From positions 1-6,400 of the forward strand of contig DAOPYE010000122.1 in assembly GCA_035352715.1 (NCBI GenBank): 6,400 nucleotides of DNA, in the 5' to 3' direction. Of the stretch, positions 1 to 6,098 are shown piece by piece. The notes under the pieces are model-generated. The model was not told the origin of the DNA, ran no database searches, and saw only the letters and a program-made list of their open reading frames with translations. Position 1 is the first letter of the stretch. Each line of letters starts with the position of its first letter. The position numbers and the translations under genes are program-made. This DNA is from DAOPYE01 sp035352715. Its GTDB lineage: Bacteria > Acidobacteriota > Holophagae > Holophagales > Holophagaceae.

Positions 1-2613
1 GAGCATCGCCTTCAAAGCGCGGTAGTCGGTCTTGCCGGTGCCGAGCAGGGGGATGGCTTCCACGCGGCGCACGGCGCGCAGGTTGTGGATAGGCGAAAGG
101 CCGGCGTCGCGGATGGCGACGTTGGCGGTCTCGCGCGTGATATCGCGAACCGTGAACAGCACCAGTTCGGGGTTGGTATCCACGGGCGTCGCTTCCACGG
201 CCAGGATGATCTCCTCGTCGTCCTCGCCCCCGAAGCGCGCCAGCAGGGCTTCTTCCACCGCGGGCAGGCTCACCATCTCGCCGCCCATCTTCACGAAGCG
301 CTTCAGGCGCCCGGCGAAATACAGCAGGCCGCCCTCCGCTTCGCGCACCAAATCGCCGGTGCGATACCAGGTCTTGCCCTCGAACTCATGAAACGGTGAA
401 GCCCCCTCGAATCGCAGATACCCGCCGAACACGCTGGGGCCGCGGACCAGCAGCATCCCCGTGTTTCCAGGCTCCACCCGGCGCTCCTCGTCCAGATCGA
501 CGACGGCGAATTCCAGCGAAGGCACCACGTATCCGATGGAGCCGTGCTTGGGCTCGTACCAGCGGTTGCCCGCCACCACGGGCGAGCATTCGGTGATGCC
601 ATAGCCCTCCACCACGGCGAGTTGGGGCCACCGGGCGGCGATGGAGGCATACAGGGCTTCGGGGCACTTCTCCGCGCCGGTGATCACCACGCGCAGCGAG
701 ACGAGCTGCTGATCCTTGGCCGCGCGGGTGACGCCGCTGAGGAAGGTGGGCGTGCCCACCAGCATGGTGACGCCATAGGCCTCGATGATCTTGGCCAGGG
801 CCAGGCCTTCCGTGGGATTGGGGTGGTAGACCACCTGGATGCCGATGCAGAGCGGCAGGATGGAGGTGCACACGAGCCCGAAGGAATGGAAGGGCGGCAG
901 GATGCCGATCATCCGTTCTTCCGGATTGAACCGGAAGATCCGCGTCATGTCGCGCATATTGGCCAGGATATTTGCATGGGTGAGGGGCACCGCCTTGGGC
1001 AGACTCTCGCTGCCCGACGTGAACAGCACCGCCGCCGTCTCGCGGGGCTTCACCCTACGCAGCGAGGACCAGTTGAACCAGGCGTTGAAGAGCGCCCGCA
1101 GCTTCTCGCCCTTGCCAATGCGCTTTCCGACATCCTCCAGCAGCACCAGCCGGTCGCGGATGCCTGAGACATCCACGCCCATGGTCTCGATTTTGGACAC
1201 CAGCTGTCCAACCGTCAGGACTTGCTTGACCCCCAGCAGCTCCAATCCGTGGGCGAGGTTGCGCGACCCGGCGGTCCAGTTCACCAACACGGGGGTCTTG
1301 CCCGCGAACAGCAGAGCCATGTAGAGCGTCGAGGCGCCGACGGACGCGGGCAGCATCAGGCCGATGTATTCGCCTTCGAGGGCTTCCAGGTGCGGCTTCA
1401 TGGCCAGAACGGCGGTGATGACCTGGCGATAGCTGCGCACGCCCGAGGTCTGATCCCCCAGGACGCAGCGCGCGGGATCCAGGGCCGCCTGATGCAGGAA
1501 GGCCTCGGTGATCGTGGCGCAAGCGGGCAGCTCGGGCTGGATCGTCCGCTTGGCATACCAAGCGGGATCGATGGGCTTCAGGGTCTTGGCGCCGGAAGCG
1601 ACGGTGCGGCCGCAGGCGGCGAGCAGCACATCGGAGACGGTCTGAAGGCTTTCCGGGTCGATGCCGTGGAAGCCGAACTCGCGCTCCATCCACAGCTGCA
1701 GTTCCATGCGCCCCAGGCTGTCCAGTCCCAGATCGCGCGCGAGGGAAGCGTGATCCGCGATTTCCGAGATGCCGGTCATCTCGCGCAGCTGCGCCAGCAC
1801 CAGCTCGCGCGTAGCGCCGGGGACATCGCCGGGATCGCCCTCGATGCGCGGCGGTTCGGGTTCGGGCAAGACGCGCGCCCCGCCCCGTTCCCAGATCGTG
1901 TGGGGCACATAGGTGTTCGGCAGGGTGTCGGCGTTGTAGACGTTTTCCAGATAGCGATTGATCAGGTTCCGCCCGCCCTGGTGCGGCAGATCCTCGGGCT
2001 CCAGCAGCTCCAGCGTCACCTCGCGCCGGGGCGAAAAGAACAGGCCGTTCAGCAGCAGGTAGCGAAAGCCGTCCTTGAAGCACTGCATGAAAAGAGGCGC
2101 GGAGCCGGAGGCCCAGCCGAAGCTGCTGCCCCACAGGCCCTGGGTGCGGATCACGACCACGCGCAGATCCGGCACCTGCTCCAGCAGCGTCTCCACGGCG
2201 CTGGCCCCGCCCAGATCCTCGAAGCGCGCGCGCGCCAGGTGCCCCGCCGGATACATCAGCAGGTTTTCGCCCGCCTTCAGCCCCTCGACGCAGCCTTGAA
2301 TGACGCGCTGCACCTCGGATTTCACGGCCTCCCCGTATTTACCCACATCGGGCAGGGGCCGCACGCCCATGCGAGGCGCCAAGCGGCGCACGATCGGAAG
2401 ATCGATCTGATCCTGGTCCGCCAGGGACCAGGTCTTGAAGCGGCGCTGCAGTTCCGTCATCACGATGACGGGATCCACCAGGGCCGGATGATTGGGCAGG
2501 AACAGGATGCCGGTCCGACCCTTGGCCGCCACCGCATCCAGGCCGGTGACCCGGATGCGGTAGCGCAGCCGGAGCAGCAGCCGAGCCACGACAAAGAAAA
2601 GGGCATTGATCAT
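1..2613 (-). CDS. aas: Aas-type acyltransferase / ACP / acyl-ACP synthetase fusion, 3' end cut by window edge
   Basis: This enzyme probably activates free fatty acid with ATP and transfers the acyl group to a lysophospholipid at the inner membrane. I translated it by hand: 871 codons from the ATG at 2613 to base 1 without a stop. Domains in order: a PlsC-type acyltransferase at about residues 1-240 with the HX4D motif (NHPALVD, H42 and D47); an acyl-carrier domain at about 265-335 (DLGLDSLGRMEL, attachment serine S299, codon 1719-1717); and an AMP-forming ligase at about 365-871. Ligase motifs are the Aas-like P-loop FTSGSESLPK (531-540), EGYGITE (669-675), YRTGDL (750-755), GRLKRFVKMGGE (768-779) and the terminal catalytic lysine in GTGKTDYRALK (K861). 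That last motif sits near the end of this family, so only a short tail should be missing. AGGGG lies seven bases before the ATG, which overlaps the permease stop (ATGA). E. coli Aas has the two outer domains but no internal ACP. The usual FPEG motif reads YPAG (121-124), so the acyltransferase may have altered activity. Confidence 0.9.
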   Translation of the reverse strand, partial: MINALFFVVARLLLRLRYRIRVTGLDAVAAKGRTGILFLPNHPALVDPVIVMTELQRRFKTWSLADQDQIDLPIVRRLAPRMGVRPLPDVGKYGEAVKSEVQRVIQGCVEGLKAGENLLMYPAGHLARARFEDLGGASAVETLLEQVPDLRVVVIRTQGLWGSSFGWASGSAPLFMQCFKDGFRYLLLNGLFFSPRREVTLELLEPEDLPHQGGRNLINRYLENVYNADTLPNTYVPHTIWERGGARVLPEPEPPRIEGDPGDVPGATRELVLAQLREMTGISEIADHASLARDLGLDSLGRMELQLWMEREFGFHGIDPESLQTVSDVLLAACGRTVASGAKTLKPIDPAWYAKRTIQPELPACATITEAFLHQAALDPARCVLGDQTSGVRSYRQVITAVLAMKPHLEALEGEYIGLMLPASVGASTLYMALLFAGKTPVLVNWTAGSRNLAHGLELLGVKQVLTVGQLVSKIETMGVDVSGIRDRLVLLEDVGKRIGKGEKLRALFNAWFNWSSLRRVKPRETAAVLFTSGSESLPKAVPLTHANILANMRDMTRIFRFNPEERMIGILPPFHSFGLVCTSILPLCIGIQVVYHPNPTEGLALAKIIEAYGVTMLVGTPTFLSGVTRAAKDQQLVSLRVVITGAEKCPEALYASIAARWPQLAVVEGYGITECSPVVAGNRWYEPKHGSIGYVVPSLEFAVVDLDEERRVEPGNTGMLLVRGPSVFGGYLRFEGASPFHEFEGKTWYRTGDLVREAEGGLLYFAGRLKRFVKMGGEMVSLPAVEEALLARFGGEDDEEIILAVEATPVDTNPELVLFTVRDITRETANVAIRDAGLSPIHNLRAVRRVEAIPLLGTGKTDYRALKAML

Positions 2614-3857
2614 GCGTTTTCCCCTGAAGTCCATTCCCCACGCTTGAATTCAGATGCCAGCCAGAGCGAGAAAAGCAGCGAGGCCGCCCCTAAAAATCCG
2701 TAGAGGACCGTGGGCGCGACACGCGTCAGGGCCATGTACAGGCCGCTGGAGATCGTCATGCCCGCGAAGGCGGCGAAATTGGCGCTGGCCCACACGGCGC
2801 CCTTGCGCTCAGGCGCGGGGCGGATCTGCAGAAAGCTTTCGCAGGGGATCATGAAGAGCCCGCCCGCCGCGCCCGCAAGCCCAATCAGCCCATAGAGCGC
2901 GGGCACCTGGACGCCCCCAGGCAGGCAGGGGATCGCGGCGATGGCCCCCATGGCCGCGGCCATGCCCAGGCCCGCGGGCAGCAGCACGCGGAACCAGCGC
3001 TGTCCCTTGGCGAAACGCGAAGCCAGCAGGCCGCCGATGGCGATGCCCAGCAGCTGGCTGGCCACCAGCAGGCTGGTGCGCCCCTCCCCGAGGCGAAACT
3101 GCTCGATGCCCAGGGTGTTGATCACCAGGAGCTGAAGCACGCCCAGGGCCCAGATGAAGACATCGGCGACGAGGATGCGGCCCAGCTGCCGGTCGGCCCA
3201 GATGGCGCGCAGCTCCCGCAGGGTGTCCGCGGGACCGCTCTTGGGGAAGGGCCGCCCCGGATCGGCGGCGGGCCGCCGGGGAATCCCCAGGCTCACGATC
3301 AAGCCCAGCGCCGCCAGGACGATGGCGTTCACGCCCACCAGCGCCCTGCCCTGGGCCTTGCCGGGCTCATGCCCGATGCCCAGCGCCGCGCCCGCGAGCG
3401 TGATGCCCACCAGGATGCCCACGCTCACCAGCATGCGCAGCACGCCGTTGGCCTTGGTCACGTGGCTTTCGGGATACAGCTCGGGGATGGATCCGTTCAG
3501 GGCGGGGCTGAAGAAGGTGGACTGAAGGCCCATGAGGGCCACCATGCCCACCATGAGCCACAGATTGTTCATCATCAGTCCCGCAAGCCCCACGAAGGCC
3601 GCCAACAGCTCTGTCGCCTTGGCGCCGATCACCACGTTGCGCTTGGGAAAGCGATCCGCCACCCAGCCAGCGGGCGCGGCGAACAGCATGAAGGGGACCG
3701 TGAAGGCCGCCGCGGCGTAGCCCTGGAAGGCCTTGTGCCCAGCCGCCACCGCCAGCAGCATCACCGCCTGCTTGAAGAAGTTGTCGTTGAAGGTGCCCAG
3801 GAAGTAGGCCCCGGCCATGGCGGCGAACTTGCCGCGCGCCTGGCGGACCTGTTCCAT
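2610..3857 (-). CDS. lplT: LplT-like MFS lysophospholipid transporter
   Basis: This is an inner-membrane permease of the major facilitator superfamily, probably flipping lysophospholipids inward for re-acylation by the adjacent Aas enzyme. From the start chosen here it has 415 residues, close to E. coli LplT (about 400). It has many hydrophobic segments, compatible with 12 membrane helices. Visible marks are GTFNDNFFKQ in the first helix (about residues 21-30), which resembles the LplT/Aas-linked permeases, the MFS motif A loop GWVADRFPKR (64-73), and FFSPALNGSIPEL (115-127), matching the SPAKYGILGEL region of LplT. I chose the ATG at 3857 because GGAGG lies five bases upstream and the conserved part begins just after. 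An in-frame ATG at 3920 with a weaker AAGGG would add 21 residues made mostly of a VDAP/VDVS/VDAS repeat. The stop overlaps the next start by four bases, so the two are co-transcribed and probably translationally coupled. Substrate assignment rests on this pairing and on family resemblance. Confidence 0.85.
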   Translation of the reverse strand: MEQVRQARGKFAAMAGAYFLGTFNDNFFKQAVMLLAVAAGHKAFQGYAAAAFTVPFMLFAAPAGWVADRFPKRNVVIGAKATELLAAFVGLAGLMMNNLWLMVGMVALMGLQSTFFSPALNGSIPELYPESHVTKANGVLRMLVSVGILVGITLAGAALGIGHEPGKAQGRALVGVNAIVLAALGLIVSLGIPRRPAADPGRPFPKSGPADTLRELRAIWADRQLGRILVADVFIWALGVLQLLVINTLGIEQFRLGEGRTSLLVASQLLGIAIGGLLASRFAKGQRWFRVLLPAGLGMAAAMGAIAAIPCLPGGVQVPALYGLIGLAGAAGGLFMIPCESFLQIRPAPERKGAVWASANFAAFAGMTISSGLYMALTRVAPTVLYGFLGAASLLFSLWLASEFKRGEWTSGENA

Positions 3858-3862
3858 CTCTC

Positions 3863-3867
3863 CCTCC
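3863..3867 (-). promoter_or_regulatory. Strong ribosome binding site favouring the inner start of the MFS gene
   Basis: On the minus strand GGAGG (3867 to 3863) is followed by GAGAG and then ATG at 3857, an ideal spacing of five bases. The upstream in-frame ATG at 3920 has only AAGGG about seven bases before it. The stronger site therefore supports the shorter protein. N-terminal sequencing or ribosome profiling would settle it. Confidence 0.6.
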
Positions 3868-3882
3868 AGCGGAGCCCGGAGT

Positions 3883-3918
3883 GAAGCATCGACTGAAACA
3901 TCGACTGGAGCATCGACC
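3883..3918. repeat. Three-copy 12-bp tandem repeat
   Basis: Three adjacent 12-base units on the plus strand read gaagcatcgact (3883-3894), gaaacatcgact (3895-3906) and ggagcatcgacc (3907-3918). They share the core catcgac. In the MFS frame on the minus strand they encode VDAP-VDVS-VDAS. Depending on which start is used they are either the protein's N-terminus or part of the mRNA leader. Because the unit is a multiple of three, copy-number change would keep the frame. Confidence 0.85.
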
Positions 3919-3920
3919 AT

Positions 3921-4093
3921 GAATGAGCCCTTTTCAGCGCAAGGGATCCAGGATCCCAGGCCTTCCCCAGAAAGGAAATGTGTGGTCGGAATTCAACCAA
4001 GGCCCCGGCGGGTGGGTCGATGCTAACGAAGACGTATGGCCAGACGGCGACATCCCGTTCATGCTTTATGGTTCAGGCCCAATCGAGGTATCC
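3921..4093. promoter_or_regulatory. Divergent intergenic region, presumed promoters for MFS-aas and for the ABC ATPase
   Basis: The two flanking genes point away from each other, so both promoters must lie here or in the first bases of the MFS reading frame. I see no convincing -35/-10 pair. TTGAAT on the minus strand (complement of about 3992-3997) is a possible -35, but no good -10 follows at the right spacing. The plus strand has only a weak AT-rich stretch, atgctttatggtt, at about 4061-4073. A 15-base interrupted palindrome lies at 3943-3957. Reading through on the plus strand stays open from an ATG at 3923, but those 57 codons have no family resemblance and I treat them as leader. Confidence 0.45.
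3943..3957. repeat. 15-bp hyphenated palindrome, possible operator
   Basis: The sequence gggatcc-a-ggatccc is a perfect 7-bp inverted repeat around one central base, and it also contains ggatcc twice as a direct repeat. It sits between the divergent MFS and ABC ATPase genes, a usual place for a dimeric regulator to bind. The palindrome is seen directly; operator function is a guess. Confidence 0.3.
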
Positions 4094-4837
4094 ATGTCCG
4101 ATTCCACGCTCATCAAGCTCACCAACATCACCAAGGTCTACCAGATGGGCGACATGGAGGTGCGAGCTCTCGACGGTGTTTCGCTATCCATCCAGAAGGG
4201 CGAATACGTCGCCATCATGGGCCCCAGCGGATCCGGCAAGTCCACGATGATGAACATCATCGGCTGCCTGGATACGCCCTCCAGCGGCGATTACGACCTG
4301 AACAACAAGGTGGTCTCACGGATGAGCGACGACGAGCTGGCCCAGATCCGGAACGAGGAGATCGGCTTCGTCTTCCAGACCTTCAATCTACTGGCCCGCA
4401 CCACGGCGGCGCAGAACGTCGAGCTGCCCCTCATCTACGCGGGAGTGTCGCCCCGCGAACGCCACGAAATGGCCCACAAGGCCCTGGATAACGTCGGCCT
4501 GGGCGCGCGCGCCGACCACATGCCCAACCAGCTCTCCGGCGGCCAGCGCCAGCGCGTGGCCATCGCCCGCGCCCTGGTCAACAACCCTTCGCTGCTGCTG
4601 GCCGACGAGCCCACGGGCGCCCTGGACACCAAGACATCCATCGAGATCATGGCCCTCTTCGAGGAGCTGTACCAGAAGGGCAACACCATCGTGCTGGTGA
4701 CCCATGAAGAAGACATCGCCAAGCACGCCCACCGCATCGTCAAGCTGCTGGATGGCAAGATCAAGCACGACGAACCCAACACCCCCATCTCCATGGAAGA
4801 GCACCTGGCCCACATGGAGAGAATGGCGGCGGTCTAG
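4094..4837 (+). CDS. ABC transporter ATP-binding protein, MacB/LolD type
   Basis: This is the cytoplasmic ATPase subunit of a MacB/LolD-type ABC system, a family that drives mechanotransmission or export through periplasm-facing permeases such as MacB, FtsX or LolCE. The 247-residue protein is of usual length and fully motif-complete: Walker A GPSGSGKST (43-51), Q-loop Q95 in FVFQTFNLL, signature LSGGQ (147-151), Walker B LLLADEP with catalytic E172, D-loop GALD (175-178) and switch histidine H204. The stretch VYQMGDMEVRALDGVSL and the FNLLARTTAAQNVELPL region are typical of this subfamily. GAGG at 4085-4088, five bases before the ATG, fixes the start. An earlier in-frame ATG at 3923 lacks family support. 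No permease or adaptor gene follows, since the next gene is convergent behind a terminator hairpin. Its partner must therefore be encoded elsewhere, and MacB, LolD and related roles cannot be told apart here. Confidence 0.9.
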   Translation: MSDSTLIKLTNITKVYQMGDMEVRALDGVSLSIQKGEYVAIMGPSGSGKSTMMNIIGCLDTPSSGDYDLNNKVVSRMSDDELAQIRNEEIGFVFQTFNLLARTTAAQNVELPLIYAGVSPRERHEMAHKALDNVGLGARADHMPNQLSGGQRQRVAIARALVNNPSLLLADEPTGALDTKTSIEIMALFEELYQKGNTIVLVTHEEDIAKHAHRIVKLLDGKIKHDEPNTPISMEEHLAHMERMAAV

Positions 4838-4855
4838 TCTGCTGGGATCCCTCAA

Positions 4856-4893
4856 ACATGCAAAGAACCCGCTTTCGCGGGTTCTTTGCATGT
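4856..4893. terminator. Bidirectional intrinsic-type terminator hairpin
   Basis: A perfect 17-bp stem with a four-base loop (tttc) runs from 4856 to 4893. Its GC-rich core is aacccgc/gcgggtt, flanked by aaag on one side and cttt on the other. It begins 18 bases after the ABC ATPase stop and ends 31 bases before the aminotransferase stop on the opposite strand, so it fits a shared terminator for convergent genes. There is no long U-run after the stem; the U-rich part (ttcttt) lies inside the symmetric arm, which suits use in both directions. Confidence 0.8.
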
Positions 4894-4911
4894 AGGGAAG
4901 ATCGAACAGTC

Positions 4912-4937
4912 CTAGCGCGTGGCCCTAACGCGTGGCC
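4912..4937. repeat. 13-bp tandem duplication at the aminotransferase stop
   Basis: The units ctagcgcgtggcc (4912-4924) and ctaacgcgtggcc (4925-4937) are adjacent and differ at one base. The second unit contains the stop codon (TAG on the minus strand) and the last codons of the aminotransferase. The first unit lies just beyond the stop. It looks like a small slippage duplication. Confidence 0.7.
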
Positions 4938-6097
4938 TTGGCAAAGGCCCGCTCGAAGCCGGGCAGAGAGCGCTTCAGCTCATCCAGGGGCAGGGTGAGG
5001 GAAAGGCGGATGTGCCCGGCGCGCCCGAAGCCCCGGCCGGGAACGGCCAGGATGCCTTCCTCCTGCAGCATCTGGACGAACGCCACGTCATCGGGAATGG
5101 GCGTCTGGGGGAAGACGTAGAACGATCCACCGGGCCGCGTGAAGCGGTACCCGATGCGCGAGAAGGCTTCGCACAGGAGGTCCAGCTTCTCCTGGTAGGG
5201 CGCGAGTTCGACCGAGGCGTCTTCCACCTCCCGCGCCACCCACTGCCAGATGGCGGGGGCGTTGACGAAGCCGAGCACGCGCTGGGTGAACGCGCAGGCA
5301 CCGGCCAGTTCGTCGGCCTCGGCCACGCGCGGGCTGATGGCCAGGTATCCGATGCGCTCGCCGGGCACGGCCCACTGCTTGGACCAGCTGTTCACGACCA
5401 CCGAGCGCGTGATGTGACTGGAGACTTCGGGCTGCCGGTTGCCGTCGTACAGAATGGCCTTGTAGGGCTCGTCGCTGATGACCAGCGCCTGGGGTGCCCG
5501 TTCGGAGAGCAGGATCTCCAGGGCCTTGAGATCGGCGATGGAATAGACAGCGCCGGTCGGATTATTCGGCGTGTTGATGAGGATGGCCTTGGTGCGCGGC
5601 GACAGGGCCGCAGCAACGGCATCCAGATCCAGGGTGAAGTCCTGGCGCGTCTCGGCCACCACGGCCTTGCCGCCATGGTTGCTGATGTAGAACAGGTATT
5701 CCGCGAAGTACGGCGCCAGGATGACCACCTCGTCGCCGGGATCCAAGATGGCCTTCAGCAGCGTATTGAGTGCGCCCGCGGCGCCGACGGTCATCAGGAT
5801 GTGGCCAGCCGTGTAATCCAGCCCCGTCGCGCGCGATAGGCGCGCAGCCATGGCAGCGCGGACTTCCGGGAATCCGGCGTTGGCCATGTAGGCGTGGCTG
5901 CGGGGATGGTTCTCGGCGACAACCTTGCGCAGCGCGTCCATGACAGGCTGCGGCGGCTCGGGGTCGGGGTTGCCCAGGCTGAAGTCGTAGACGTTCTCCG
6001 CGCCGCGCTCGGCCTTCAGCTTGATGCCGTCTTCGAACATGCGGCGGATCCAGGAGGCGTTCTGAAGCTGCTGGGCGACGGTCGTGGAAACGGGCAT
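4925..6097 (-). CDS. Class I/II PLP-dependent aminotransferase
   Basis: This is a cytosolic fold-type I aminotransferase moving an amino group between an amino acid and a 2-oxo acid through pyridoxal phosphate. It is 390 residues long, normal for the family. Visible residues, by correspondence with aspartate aminotransferase: aromatic cofactor-stacking Y130 (APYFAEY), N179 in NNPTG, D209 and Y212 in SDEPY, Schiff-base lysine K240 in NSWSKQW, phosphate-binding R248 in PGERIGY, and carboxylate-binding R364 in GHIRLSL. The N-terminal FSLGNPDPEPP (39-49) and the PGERIGY form place it with a widespread group of annotated aspartate-like aminotransferases whose substrates are mostly untested. The start at 6097 is fixed by GGAGGA seven bases upstream; a longer frame to 6166 would lie inside the preceding gene. 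It starts one base after the decarboxylase stop, so both are one transcript and probably translationally coupled. Aspartate, alanine or aromatic amino acids are all possible substrates. Confidence 0.9.
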   Translation of the reverse strand: MPVSTTVAQQLQNASWIRRMFEDGIKLKAERGAENVYDFSLGNPDPEPPQPVMDALRKVVAENHPRSHAYMANAGFPEVRAAMAARLSRATGLDYTAGHILMTVGAAGALNTLLKAILDPGDEVVILAPYFAEYLFYISNHGGKAVVAETRQDFTLDLDAVAAALSPRTKAILINTPNNPTGAVYSIADLKALEILLSERAPQALVISDEPYKAILYDGNRQPEVSSHITRSVVVNSWSKQWAVPGERIGYLAISPRVAEADELAGACAFTQRVLGFVNAPAIWQWVAREVEDASVELAPYQEKLDLLCEAFSRIGYRFTRPGGSFYVFPQTPIPDDVAFVQMLQEEGILAVPGRGFGRAGHIRLSLTLPLDELKRSLPGFERAFAKATR

Positions 6098-6098
6098 A

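Noticed and set aside
1055..2134. A 359-codon open frame on the minus strand within the aas-like gene
   Set aside because: It is out of frame with the acyltransferase/ACP/ligase reading, is arginine-rich and shows no domain; it is a frame shadow and not evidence of a frameshift. I followed the real frame through this region without a break.
1222..2703. A 493-codon open frame on the plus strand opposite the aas-like gene
   Set aside because: Its translation is rich in Q, H, G and R with no recognisable domain, and the minus-strand frame it overlaps is a fully motif-complete enzyme. Long antisense openness is expected from GC-rich codon use.
3923..4093. A 57-residue N-terminal extension of the ABC ATPase
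   Set aside because: The family begins close to the ATG at 4094, which has a good ribosome binding site, and the extension has no recognisable sequence.
4919..5839. A 306-codon open frame on the plus strand opposite the aminotransferase
   Set aside because: No family resemblance or ribosome binding site, and it lies fully antisense to a complete aminotransferase.
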